NCBI GenBank assembly: GCA_030272585.1
Contig: BSYQ01000002.1
Coordinates: 1,798,001 to 1,862,000 of the forward strand
Direction: 5' to 3'
From: Bryopsis sp. KO-2023
Lineage: Eukaryota > Chlorophyta > Ulvophyceae > Bryopsidales > Bryopsidaceae
DNA length: 64,000 nucleotides
This document shows, in pieces, positions 46,975 through 58,354 of the stretch. The translations under genes and the position numbers were made by a program. Below the pieces are notes generated by a model. That model did not search any database. It saw only the letters and a list, made by a program, of their open reading frames with translations, and was not told the DNA's origin. Within the stretch, counting starts at the first letter, position 1. Each line of letters opens with the position of its first letter.

Positions 46975-47224
46975 TAGATTAAGACATGAGTGCCCTGGAG
47001 CAACATTAGAAGGAGGGGGAAAAAGAATATGTAAAAAAAAAAAAAAGGGGGAAAAAAGAAATATATTTTCAGATTAAGGCATGGCTGCTCTGGAGCAACA
47101 TTGGAAGGGAAAAAAAAATCTATTTATATATATGATTTTTTTACATATTTTTTAGATTGAGACATAGGTGCTCTGGAGCAACATTGGAAGGGGGGGAAAA
47201 AGAAATCTATTTTTAGACTATTTA

Positions 47225-47255
<31 letters not shown>

Positions 47256-47300
47256 ATTATTTTTTTTTGGATTGAGACATTGGTGCTCTGGAAGAAAGAT
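46975..47300. repeat. Short tandem units (about 70-110 bp) with GCTCTGGAGCAACATTGGAAG
   Basis: Four degenerate copies start TTAGATTRAGACATNGGTGC near 46975, 47073, 47155 and 47270. Each ends in a GGGGAAAAA run. A related copy lies at 45176. Confidence 0.7.
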
Positions 47301-47984
47301 CAGAAAGGGGAAAAAAATTCAAATCTGGAAAAAGGTTTTAGGAATATATTTCAGATTGATGTTGCAGAATGTACATTTTTGAAGGATAGAGAAAAAGAGT
47401 GACACTGAGTGGCGGTTCGCTATATTTCCACAGTTTTTATGCTGTTAATTGAAGTTAGTTTAGTAAAAAGAGTGACACTTGAGGTAGTTTTTTGGGGGAA
47501 AGAGTGACACTAGTAGTTTGGAAAAAAAGAGTGACGCAGAGGGTCGAAATTTTGGATGTTGCTGGAAAAGTTTTTATCACAGTCTAGTTTCAGAATCTCT
47601 AAACGGGAAGTTTTCCCGAGAGGGAAATTCTGGGCGATTTTTTATTGCGATGTCGATATATTCACCGGATATTTTTTTCTGCAGGATTTATTCACCATAT
47701 GGAGTGGAGTGTGGAGTTTAAAATGTGGAAAATACCACAATGCAGCCCTTCTATCTGATTTTTTCGATGGATGGGGAGGTGCTTTTTTTTAAACCTAAAT
47801 TTCTTAGTTACATGGAATATAGGCAGCTGGGGTTTGGAGATTTTTTCTGGAGTGTGGATGGGTGCCACCAATTAGTCATCACCAAATTAAATGGAGTGGA
47901 ACTTTCAAAAGGAAAGTGGAAAGGAAGACAGGTGAGTGGAATTTAGGGGGGGTGGGGGGCTCAGTTTTGTTTTTCTATCTTTTT

Positions 47985-48140
47985 TATTCCTACTCTCAGT
48001 TTTTCCATCAAGGTTGACGGAAATCGCTCTTTTTTTTCTTTATATTCGACTCTCATTTTTCCATCCAGATTGATGTGCATCCCTTTTTTTCGTGCTTTTT
48101 GACTCTCAGTTTTTTAATCCAGATTGATGGGTATTTTTTT
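47985..48140. repeat. Three copies of a 65 bp T-rich unit
   Basis: The unit contains ACTCTCAGTTTTTCCATC and AGATTGATGG. Copies start near 47991, 48049 and 48100. Confidence 0.65.
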
Positions 48141-48448
48141 TGTTTTTGCGTTGGTTTTTTTGCCAAACAGAATGGTTTTTTGGCAAGCCTAAACCTGTCT
48201 TTTTCTTGTTGTTTCTTGTTTTTTACTTTTTTTTTTTAAGTATCGGTCGGGTTGTCGAGATTCAACGAAACTGCTATAAGGGAATGATGACTAAACAAAA
48301 AAAAACAGCTACTTCGGACTGTCAGTGAAGAGCCTCCATGTCTGACCCAGCAACCAGCGCATTGCTATTTTTTTTTCTTAATGGGGAATTGCATCTCAGC
48401 ATCCGAATTGAGGTTTTCTTACTGTATCGGCTGTGTGGTGTTTTCCAG

Positions 48449-48552
48449 CAGCGGTGCAGCAGCTTCCTACCAGTCTGACTAAGCTTCCTACCAGTCTGAC
48501 TAAGGAGAGGGTGAAGCATGTCCAAGTGGATTTTCCTTTGGAGGTCGAATGA
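48449..48552 (+). other. Candidate terminal exon with in-frame 21 bp duplication
   Basis: After TTTTCCAG the plus strand reads LPTSLTK twice in tandem (48463-48483 and 48484-48504), then ERVKHVQVDFPLEVE and TGA at 48550. The duplication keeps the frame. It is short, and no partner exon is proven. Confidence 0.3.
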
Positions 48553-48959
48553 CTCATTAGCAGCATCCAAACCTAGGGGGGGCAAAAAAGCATTTCCAAA
48601 AAATATGCTGACAGGTGCAAGGCTAGGATAAATGGTAAAAGGGGTGCAATTATGGGGAAGCTGGAGGGAAGCTGGAGAGAAGCTTCCCTTCGGCAACCGG
48701 TAAGCGCTTTTCGTAATCGGATACGTTGTTCTTTTTGATCGATTCAATTTCCATGGTTCTTTTCCTGAAAACTTTTTCTTGCATTCTTTGAGGGGCAATT
48801 TCTTTAGAGGCTTGTTGGAGTATTGAGTCAGAGATCCCCCCGCTCTTTAAAATGTTGAGTTTATAAAAAGAGAAGTAAAAAAATAAACAATGGTGGGGAT
48901 TTTGTACGATTTGACTTTTGTTTTTGTGATAAGATGGAATGAAAAAAATTAATAAATAT

Positions 48960-49360
48960 AAACCTCCAAACCACTGAAGTCGATAGTATTTAAAAAAAAT
49001 CAAGATTGCACCCCACACTCATTATTGAACCTCACTGTTCTGTATGACTGTCTGACTGTCTGACTGTCTGACTGTCTGACTGTCTGACTGTCTGACTGTC
49101 TGACTGTCTGACTGGCTGACTGGCTGACTGGCTGACTGGCTGACTGGCTGGCTGGCTGACTGGCTGACTGGCTGGCTGACTGGCTGACTGGCTGACTGTC
49201 TTTCTGACTGACTGACTGTCTGTCTGACTGTCTGACTGACTGACTGTCTGACTGACTGTCTGACTGACTGACTGTCTGACTGACTGTCTGACTGACTGTC
49301 TGACTGACTGTCTGACTTTCTGGCTGAATGGCTGAATGGCTGTGTCATCCCCCCCCAAGA
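48960..49360. repeat. Tetranucleotide array (TGAC/TGTC/TGGC)n, about 300 bp
   Basis: From 49036 to about 49335 nearly all tetramers are TGAC, TGTC or TGGC, grouped in blocks (first TGACTGTC, then TGACTGGC, then mixed). Related CAGA/GTCA arrays occur at 42355-42425, 44090-44125, 46040-46120, 52265-52395 and 54870-55000. Open frames of Ser/Gln repeats across it are a by-product of the repeat. Confidence 0.9.
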
Positions 49361-50391
49361 TAAACTTGATTCTTTTCATAAAAGTAATTAAAACAATTTT
49401 TTTGCATCGTTTATTTTTATGATATCTGAAAGAAAGGGGAAGGGTTTTTTTTTTCTCTTTTTTAACTGATTCTGTTTTCCCTCATAGGTTCCGGAAGGGG
49501 AAAAAGCTGCAGAGATCTTCGGTGTCATTTTTTTTTTTCTTATTTTAAACCTTTTTTTTTTTATTTTTATTTTTTACATTTTTACTTTCGTATCTACCCG
49601 AAGATTGACACTCTTCTGGGTATCTTTACTTTCTTTTTTTTTTGGTTTTTTTTTCATGCTTAGGATTGTTTGTTTGTTTTTTTTCCTTTTCAGGAGCAAG
49701 CCCCCCAAAAAAAAGAAGCTGTTGGAAAAAAAAAATCGCTCTCAATGCAGCCTTCATTCCCTTTTCCGGAAGGGAAAAAAACTGAAAAAAAAAAAAAGAA
49801 AAATTAACCTGACAGAAAAAAAAATATTTCTATTGGCGGCGACTCGGAATGAAAAACAAAATAGACACGAGAAAGCAGGAATCAGACTTTTTTTTCTTTG
49901 TTTTCTCCTCTTCTCTTTCTTTTCTGTTTTCAATTTTTTATATATTTTTTTTTCCGGGAACATTGATTGAATATGATTTTATCGTTTATGCAGAAGGGAT
50001 AAAATAAACCACCTTTTTTTTCTTCACCTTTCGGTTATGCGTCAAAAAAGAAACCCCTCTTAATATCAAGCTCAGTGATTAATTTTTGACTTTTTTTTTA
50101 TTTTCATGGTTTTCTTAAGTATTGTAGAAGCATCAGCTAGATATGGACATTGAGATGATTTTACGGGGTTTTTTGTTTTTTTTTCCTGAGTCAGCCTTTT
50201 ACACATTTCTGTGAATGACCTGCACCAGGCCAAAAAAAAAAAGAAAGAAAGATTTGGCCGTGTGAAATAATTTTTCAACTGAGTGTATCGATGTGTTCAT
50301 TGTGTTTTTATGCATACATATCCACATTCTTTTTTTTGGTTTGTTTTTTTACAGACTGCAGAGCTTCCTGAGTTGTTGGGACCCTGGAGAT

Positions 50392-51418
50392 CCCCCCCCC
50401 CCCCAAAAAAAAAGAAAAGAAAAAAAATAAAAAGGGAAAAAAACTGACTTTAAGAGGATCCCATATTTCCCCGAAGCTCCGTAGCAAAGGTGGGAAGCCG
50501 ACCATCGGGTGCATGCTTCGGGAAAGTACTGATTTGTTCAGGGAATATACTGGAAAAAAGCCAGTGCACATTGTTTTTTTTTTGTGTTTTATTTTTTATC
50601 TCGGATGAACTGATACTACAAGCTTTTATCACAGCCGTCTTGTAGTAAGTGAAAAAAAAAATTGGCTCCGACCTTTGACGTCTCCGGAACATTGTTTACT
50701 GCCTTTTTTTCTGGATTTCGTCTAGATTTTCGAAATATGGCGGAGAAGTGGGTGCAGTTCCGGGAGCAATAGAAAAGAGTTTTTTTTAACTTTTATCCCA
50801 AAACGCGAAATTTATGCTAAATTTACCATAGAAATCGCAGAATTTCCTGAGAATAGAAAATTGCTTGTGTTTTTTTGTTGTTTTTTTTTGGAGAATGTCC
50901 AGAAACAGATCCCGTCGAACAGCTCCTGACTGCACTCGGGAAATTTTGCCTTGTGTGCGGCAAAAAAAAACAGTTGAAACATGTACAGATGCTCAGCTGT
51001 TTAATTTGTTTTCCGGGTTTTTTGTTTTCCGGTGTTTTTTTTTTGGAGGGGGGGGGGCAGGAAGAAGCATTCTTCGGATTCCAAGCACATATATCAAAAA
51101 TGCACAATTGACCCTTTTTTTTCACCTTGTTTTTTTTTTTTACAGTCCGAGATGAATGCTTTGACCGCTCCATTCATAGTGGGGCTGGACATTGACATCA
51201 GCATGCATGTGTGTGTGTATATACATGAATGAATGAATGAATGTTTAATTTACATTAGGCAATATATATATACATATATATGCTGTTCTCAAGCATGGGG
51301 TGGTGAAGGAGGAGCTTCGACTCTCAACGTCAAAGCGACGGGGGGACTAGTCGCAGTTTTTTGGGGGAAATACGATCTGGACAAGGTACATTATTCATCC
51401 TTCCCCCCCCAAAAAAAA
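50392..51418 (+). other. Candidate exon cluster of an unidentified plus-strand gene
   Basis: Several plus-strand pieces follow good acceptors. 50726 onward reads FSKYGGEVGAVPGAIE after TCGTCTAG. About 50891-50990 reads ETDPVEQLLTALGKFCLVCG. 51146 onward reads SEMNALTAPFIVGLDI after T12-ACAG. 51294-51385 reads TGGLVAVFWGKYDLDK and ends at GTACAT. The peptides look like protein, but no family was recognised, and joining phases were not established. Confidence 0.35.
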
Positions 51419-52510
51419 TAAAGGAAAAATAAAAAATAATGCGACTGTGATTGAATTGAACTAGAGTTATCTTGAAAGGGCGAGCAGTGCCCGTTTCTTC
51501 ACGCAAATGTAAGCGTAAAAAAAAAATTAAGAATCAAAAACTGACTCAGAAGTAAAATTACCGGTTCATCCTAATGGGTCTATCTCCATCTCTCTACCCC
51601 AATATATATATATGTATATATATATATTTGGCCATTTCAGATTTTCTCGCTCCTGTTTTTATTTTATTTTCTTGTATTTTTTTCTGACCTCTTGTCGCTA
51701 CCTAATTCTTTTGCATTTTTTTGTATTTTTTGTATTTTTTTTTCTGAAATCAGCGGCTGATGGAGAGAGTATCTTCTGTCGAACAAACAAAGTCCATTGC
51801 GAAACAAAAAAAAAAAAAAAAAAGTTGTAATTTTTTTTTGTTTTTCATGAACTATTTAGGCTGTGGCGATTGGTACCTACCACAGCTCTGATGCTTGAAA
51901 TATGTTTTCTGTGGAAAGTATTGAGGATCAGGTATTGAGAAAAAAATTATTTACATGTATTCGTATGAGTAATTTTAATTTTCAATTTTTTTTGTTCTCT
52001 AGCTACATGTATTTGTATGTGGCTAGAAAAAAAAAGCTGTTTCTTTTAAGGGAGAAGAAAAAAGGGATGATGACTAATCCAAAAAAAGTGGATTTATTGA
52101 CAGACACAAAAAAAAACGAGCATCGGGTGTTTTGAAACAAAGAGTTGAAAACTAAAAATAAAAGGGTTCAGGCCAGTGGTTTCTCAGTGAAAAAAAAAAA
52201 AGGAAAAAATGCATATGAGAAAAATGAAAATTGAAAAAAAGTTAGATGGATGAAGAGGGAAGATCTATGGGTGAAAAGATATCAACAGACAGATCAGTCA
52301 GATAGACAGAAAGATCAGGGAGACAGATTAGACAGATCAGTCAGACAGACAGAAAGATCAGTCAGACAGATTAGACAGATCAGTCAGCCAGCCAGACTGG
52401 CGCAGCACCATAACAAAATGAGTAATGTTAGTTTCGCAATAATTCCGTCTCCGGGATTTTTTCAGCATTATTGTAGAGGCAGAAAAAGCTTTTAACGATG
52501 CTGCTTTCAG

Positions 52511-52848
52511 GGCTGCCAGAATCTCAACCTCGGCCGGAGTGTGATATCAACCCCCGTCAGGCGTGGAAGTCGACCTCAGCTTGGCCCTGTCAAAACCAGA
52601 AAGGAGCAGAAAGGAGTTCAGCAAGTGAAACTTTCCATCCAGAAAGAAATTCTGAAAACGGAGGCGGAGCTGAAATCTATAGAGGAAGAAAGGTCCAGCT
52701 TGGAAACCAAAAAAAAAAACAAAAAACAAAAACCTAAACCCTAAACCCTAAACCAAAACCAAAACCTTTAGAGGAGCAGGATATGAAGGCTGCCCTTGTG
52801 GCAGCCCAGCAAAAATTGACCGAAATGCAGATGATCAAAAAAACAGGG
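52511..52848 (+). CDS. Coiled-coil exon of an unidentified gene, interrupted by telomere-type repeats
   Basis: The acceptor GCTGCTTTCAG precedes 52511 and the donor GTGAGT starts at 52849. The first part translates as SVISTPVRRGSRPQLGPVKT, a Ser/Thr-Pro-Val-Arg-Arg stretch like those in some spindle or chromatin proteins. A helix follows (IQKEILKTEAELKSIEEERS) up to an A-rich tract at 52708. After the telomere-type tract (52733-52754), a second helix reads EEQDMKAALVAAQQKLTEMQ in a frame one base off. I infer a coiled-coil protein whose exon acquired an A/C-rich insertion. Alternatively the tract lies in a small intron ending at TTTAG (52771), but I found no donor that restores the frame. No other exons were joined. 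Confidence 0.5.
52733..52754 (+). repeat. Interstitial telomere-type repeat, (CCCTAAA)3
   Basis: Three tandem CCCTAAA units (TTTAGGG on the other strand, the plant/algal telomere repeat), followed by degenerate ACCAAA copies to 52768. They lie within the coiled-coil exon region. Confidence 0.9.
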
Positions 52849-53161
52849 GTGAGTGACGAGGATTTTTTTTTTTCTTCCTTCCCAAAGTAAAGTACTTGAG
52901 CTTCGTGTTTAAAAAAAAAATAATCGTGTTTAAAAAAAAAAAAAAAACAAATCTTGAGCGATAAAGTGAAAATAGTGCTCAAATTCGTTATTATATCTGT
53001 TTTTTATTTCTTAATTTCCATCAAGGGTTGATGGGTTTTTTCGGTTGCCTGTTCAGCTGTTTCTATAGTTTCGATATATTTTTGACACGAAGGGATAACT
53101 TTGTCGGTGCTGCTGTGTGCAGGGAGGTCGAGGCAAATCTAGTCAGGTTGGTTTGAACCCT

Positions 53162-53341
53162 CTGAATATGGCACAAGATTCAATAAACCAGGTGATATTT
53201 TTAGGGGTTTTGTTCAAAGAGTGAGGTAACCCATCCTCCTGGCAGACTGGGCTGAATATGGCACAAGATTCAATAAACCAGATGATATTTTTAGGTGTTT
53301 TGTTCAAAGAGTGAGGTAACTCAGCCTCCTGGCAGACTGGG
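53162..53341. repeat. Two tandem copies of a 90 bp unit
   Basis: 53162-53251 and 53252-53341 are nearly identical. Both start CTGAATATGGCACAAGATTC and end GGCAGACTGGG. Confidence 0.9.
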
Positions 53342-55922
53342 CATTTCTTGCTAGTTGTCTGTTGGTAATGAACCGCTCCTCGTAGTTCCAAAAAAAAAAG
53401 TCAGGGGGGGAGGGGTTCGTATCGATAAAAATTATGGTTGTCTTTATGAGTGGGAGATGGATGGGTGGCTGAAAAAAAAAGAAAAAAGAAAAGAGGAAAT
53501 GGAAAAAAGCATCTGTGGGAGTTTTTTTTGTTTTTTTTTGTTTTTTCGAAAGGAGCAAGGGGGAAAACAGATGTTGAGATCATTTTTTTATTATTATTAT
53601 TATTATTCAAGAGTTGAAAAAAAAAGATGATGAATAAATAATAATTTAGTTTGGTATATTTTTAAATATATATTAGTTGAGTTTTTCATTGGGTGCATTT
53701 GACAAGGGAGGGGTTTTCAGATTTGAATGCAAAAACCCAATTCCATATCACTCATTTCCAGAGAGTTTTCAGACTGACTGGGGATTTTTTTGGTCGGAAT
53801 GGAATGAGCAGTTGACCAAATTGAAAGGAGCAGTTTAAAAAAAAGGCAACCCTGTCTTTTTTTGTTTTGGGAAGAAAAACAGGTGAAGTCTGAAAATAAA
53901 CACCTGCATGAAATACCTGGATTAAAAAAGAAAACAGAGTTTGGGTTGAAAAGAGTGAGTGGCTGTGGGTCAGTCACAGAGACAGTAGGTGAAAAAAGAG
54001 AGAGGGGGAGAGGGAGATACTGTGGGTCAGTCACAGAGACAGTGGGTGGAAAAAAGAGTGAGGCCTTTTTTTGGTTGGAAGGCAGAATTAGTGAAATCAC
54101 GAAGTATGTTGACATAAAAAATATAGAGACTTCAGTTTGTTTGGCGAAAAAAATATATGTATATTTGCTGCAAAAAAGGAGTGGCTAAAAAATAGAAATA
54201 GAGAAAATCTGTTTATCGATAAGAGAAAAAAAAAAAAAAAAAAAAACATTGAAAAGGAATCAAGAGAATTCAAGAATTGGGATAATATGTTATGATATTT
54301 GTATAATCTGTGAATTCACAGATTGCGAGGAAGGGGTAAAGAAAAAAAAATTGTGAAAAAAAAGACATACAAAACAGAGAGAGAGAAGAAGGGAAGAAGA
54401 AAAAAAAACTTTTTATGAAATTTTAAGAAACTATCGCTTTCCTTTCTCTCCCTCCCCCCCCTTATAAAAAAAAGTTAAATAAATAAATAAAGTAAAATAT
54501 AAATATAAATATAAAAAAAGAGAGAGAAAAGAAGAGAGCGGTTTGAGAAAATTTTCGAGGATTCTTATTGATCAGCAGACACACAAAAAAAAGAAGAATG
54601 CAGCGCCAGAATTTAAAAGGGCTGTCGAAAAGTAAAAAACGATCATCGGAGTGATGACTAATCGAAGGGTAGATTTTTTCATGGACGTAGAAGAATTGGA
54701 AAAAAATATATAGTCAGAAAATGGGAAGGGAAATATGCACAAATAATTAAAAAAGTGAAATGGAAATGAATGTATGGACGGGGAAGCGAGAGGATCTGTG
54801 GGGGGAAAGAAATCGGCAAGCAGACAGCCAATCACTTCATATATATATATATATGAGTCTGTAGAGTCTGACAGACCAGTCAGACCAGACAGACCTGAGC
54901 AGACCAGACAGACCAGACCAGAGAAAAGGAAAATGAGTGATGTTTCTGAAGTCAAAATCTAGAACAGAAGACAGACAGACAGACAGACAGACAGAGAGAG
55001 AGAGAGAGAGAGGTTGTGACAGATTGGTTTTTATTATCTAAGGGTAGAAACATAGTCCATTGAATAATTTGACATGTGTGGAAAGGGCTAATTCAGTTGG
55101 GAAGTTGCTGTGCAGTTTATACCGTTAACACTCTTGGTTGTGGTATTTGAAGGGGCTTTGGTTGGAACAGGGGTCGTACTTTTTTACTGTAAAGAATGTG
55201 AGTTCAACACATGCTACTTCAATTGAATGAGTTTTCCTAATATTCTATTTTGAAGTCCCCGGTGCATCGAGGAATCCAGATGAATTTTGCAAGGAAGGAT
55301 TAGGTTTTAAACGAGGTTTTGCAGTTTTGTCCATAATCTTTTCCAGATTCATCCAGGTTGAAAAGCGCAGAAAAACGAAAAAGATGAGAGTATATATATG
55401 AACGTATTTTTACAATCTGACTTCTCAGGGCTAGGCAGGGTTCCATCGATAGTCCCATGACACTGCCAAACCCCACTCCCCCTGCTCCACACCAGAATGT
55501 GGTGTTGGTGCATCCCCCCCCAAAAAAAACACACACACGCACACACTAAAAGTGTGCATTCAATGAAACCTCTGAGATGTAGTAGATTCTGTCACTGTAT
55601 TTTTTTATGGACAATGTATGTCTCAAAAAGAGAATGGTGGCAAACTGCAAGACCTACATCTGCCTGGATGTGTCTCCCCATTTTTTCATTTTCCTGTAAA
55701 CCACCCACCCTCCGTTGTGGGGATCGTAACAGGGAAGCTTTGATTGTTCAGTGGGTTAATATTCCACAGGGCAAACAGGGGGTTAGATGTGGATCAGAAA
55801 CTGACATCTTTGAAAGGAAGGTTCAACAGATGCACAATGGGCTGGTCGACAAGCTTCTATCATCGATTGATTGATCGATTGCAGACAGATTCATTTTCAG
55901 TTTTGTTCCTTTTTGCTGGCAG
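53342..55922. other. Homopolymer-rich, no supported gene
   Basis: Two copies of GGGTCAGTCACAGAGACAGT occur at 53967 and 54024. (GACA)n followed by (GA)n lies at 54969-55012. C8A8 lies at 55514-55529. From about 55050 the sequence becomes less repetitive. Confidence 0.45.
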
Positions 55923-56391
55923 GTCAGTGGTAATGATGAGGAAAACAGAGCTCCACCCCCCCCCCCCCCCCCTATTTGGACATGGAATGATTGTGGATGC
56001 CAGTTTTACCAACCTCTCGCAGTCACATGATAACTCACCTCCCAAAATAGCCAAAAAAAAATCTTCAAAAGGGAGGATTTTGCACTTCCAGTTCGACCTC
56101 TTTTTATCCCCGGTTCCATGCCGTCAACCCCATCTTAACTGTTTCTTGAGAAAAGCCGTTGCAACTGTTTTAATTGTAACGCCTTGTGAGGCGGTTACAG
56201 TTCACAAAATAAAATCAAAATCATTTTCCACGCTGTTTTTTTGGAAAACCCCAACCACCTTTGTCGAAAGCTATGGTGACATCGGTCATCAGTTTGCCTT
56301 TCCACTCCTCGGCATTTTGACCATGTGCTGGAGCCACATCCACATCCCAAGGGGAGAAAAAATGCATGTAATGCATGTGATGCATGCTTGA
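55923..56391 (+). CDS. Possible long exon of an unidentified protein
   Basis: An acceptor, CTTTTTGCTGGCAG, precedes 55923. The frame reads VSGNDEENRA, a proline run coded by poly-C, LFGHGMIVDASFTNL, a lysine-rich patch, then hydrophobic beta-like segments (VATVLIVTPCEAVTVHKIK, HQFAFPLLGILTMCWSHIH) up to a stop near 56389. The stop lies inside a GATGCATG minisatellite, so the natural exon probably ends earlier. I do not recognise the family. The poly-C run of about 18 is prone to slippage and sequencing error, which would shift the frame. Confidence 0.3.
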
Positions 56392-56437
56392 TGCATGTGA
56401 TGCATGCTTGATGCATGTGTTGCATGCTTGATGAAGG
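56365..56437. repeat. GATGCATG minisatellite, 20 bp period
   Basis: Units of GATGCATGTGATGCATGCTT with small changes, about three and a half copies. Related in motif to the array at 59883-60073. Confidence 0.8.
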
Positions 56438-56647
56438 AATGAAAATGCAGCGAGAGCACAAAGAGAATCACCTTCGTTGCCACGAGATAATCGAATGGTG
56501 CATTAATCAAAGCTTGCACCGGCCCTGCCTGTCCAGAAATATGAAGAAAGACAAAAAAAACTGTGATCAGTGGTGTAGCCTCCCTTTGATTCTCAGTGCT
56601 GGCAACGTTCTCAACTCTAACGCTCGCAATACTGGGGCCTGGGACTT

Positions 56648-57172
56648 GAAGGAATCAGGAATCAGTTTACACTTGAGTAGGCCGCTATGGCTGTACACCT
56701 GGGGCCTGTTTCAAGTCTCAATCAATGCGCACGATTATCCTCAAGGGATAACCTGAAGGGAACACCACTGCGTCGATCAGCACCTTGATCGATCCAGGCA
56801 ATTTTTTTTCCCTGTGTTGAAATTTCAACCACGAGAATTGTGGGAAGGGGGTTGGAGTAAACGAATGCGAAAGAGAGTGAACCATTGTACTGAACAACTT
56901 TTAACACATTACATTGACGACTTTTGACGCCAAAGGAACTGGCATTGACAACACCTGTTTAAATATCGGAGGTGAACACTGTTACGTAACGGTATACCGA
57001 TAAGCTACTCAGCCTCCACTCATTTGAAGCAGATCCATGTTTCTTCAATTTTGGCCAATTGGCATCCGTGATATCCTTGTGCATGAACAGCTCATTGATT
57101 GAGACTTGAAACAGGCCCCATGTGTACAGCCAGAGCGACCTACTCAAATGTAAACCGATTCCAGATTCCAGA
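56648..57172. repeat. Inverted pair of 85 bp segments that both translate to LWLYTWGLFQVSIN
   Basis: 56648-56730 (plus) and about 57085-57172 (minus) are about 85% identical in opposite orientation. Both read (S)R.LWLYTWGLFQVSIN in their own sense strand, and most differences do not alter that peptide. This is either an inverted exon duplication or a repeat with fortuitous coding look. Confidence 0.65.
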
Positions 57173-58107
57173 TATCCTGGTGCAGGGGTTTTCTTTCTTC
57201 ACTGGATTTTTCCACAAAGGACATTCGCTCTAGGGCAAAAATCTCTTTACGAATGTCTGGACCAGTTGGTCATACCCGATTCGATTATTACATAATCTAT
57301 CTGCAAGACTGTCCTGTGACACAAACACAGTGAAACAGTGAAGTGAGTGGAATGAAAAATGCCGGTCTGAACCGGCGGGAAACGATGCATCAGCGATCAA
57401 GATTTGGGCGTAAGAATCTGACTGCATGTAAGAACGGTCGACTCGCACTCGTCATGTTGTGGGCATCCCAAGGGATGAACCCCCTGTGATTGGCAAATAA
57501 TGCAACGAGAGAACTAGATTGCCCTGTGTCCGTTCATCCTTGTGCCTGATATATTGCTTTCGTGGCATCATGGGGGCTGACGGCCTCTTTTTGCCACATT
57601 GAAGTTATCTATATATATATATTGTTGGTTTTTTCTGTCGGTCTGATGGACCCCCCATCGCCTCAACAGGGCCAAGATGCAATGCAGTGGTCAAACAATC
57701 AACAATTGCACCACCTGTGATCTGGTGGATTCGTTTCAGGCTATGAATGAACACTTGCTGCCACACCCCTCCAACAAATAAATAACTAAAGGCGGTCATC
57801 CCACCCCCCTTTTCCTCCTACTATGCCAGAAACCCATAAATATTGAGAGAAAAAAACACCACCACCCTTTCAACCATAAGGCAGTGTGGCAGAGCGTTAA
57901 ATTCGATGCACTGCCCCCCAAAGTCGGTCAGACTGTGAACACACTAGCTTTCTCAACCCCCCCCCCCCAAAACAAAAAAAAACAAAACAAAAAGAAAACA
58001 ACCCCCTCCACTTCCTGCGACTTGATCATTCTGCACACCATACAAGGTGGCCTAGATTATAGGGAAGGAAAAAAAAAAACGACATGCCATTTCACAGACA
58101 AGAAGAA

Positions 58108-58310
58108 CTCCCAACACCACTAGCAAAAAACTCCATTCCTGGAATCTTTCAAGGAGTATATGTTGCCATGTCAGACATAGAGATATACCAGAAGGCTACC
58201 TGCACCTCCCAACACCACTAGCAAAAAACTCCATTCCTGCAATCTTTCAAGGAGTATATGTTGCCATGTCAGACATAGAGATATACCACCACCAGCAGGC
58301 TACCTGCACC
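58108..58310. repeat. 98 bp tandem duplication beyond the WD40 gene
   Basis: CTCCCAACACCACTAGC starts at 58108 and again at 58206. The copies differ at one base plus a short CCACCA insertion in the second. This would be 3' flank or 3' UTR of the minus-strand gene that ends at 58355. Confidence 0.9.
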
Positions 58311-58354
58311 TACCATTCGCTTCCCAAATACCCCTGCGATCACACTCTCCCTCT

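Larger units (their letters stand above)
41331..48330. repeat. Tandem duplication array, units about 2.0-2.2 kb
   Basis: Sequence starting ACAAGTGCAAAAGTCTGGAG recurs at about 43680 and 45660. What follows is recognisably the same for 2 kb: the AGAGTGAG blocks, GAATTGCAGGAG, GAGGAAACTATGTGTCCAGA, the GTCA microsatellite, then the T-rich half with GGAGAAGGGTGAAA near 44672 and 46688. The segment with TTTTCCCGAGAGG near 45450 recurs near 47610. A weaker third copy begins near 41400, and a piece with AAGGGAATGATGACTAAA occurs at 45077 and 48277. Each unit has a purine-rich and a pyrimidine-rich half. Confidence 0.8.

Noticed and set aside
49022-49379. Ser/Gln-repeat ORFs of 108 and 115 codons on the minus strand
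   Set aside because: They are the translation of a tetranucleotide microsatellite, which is open in several frames at once.
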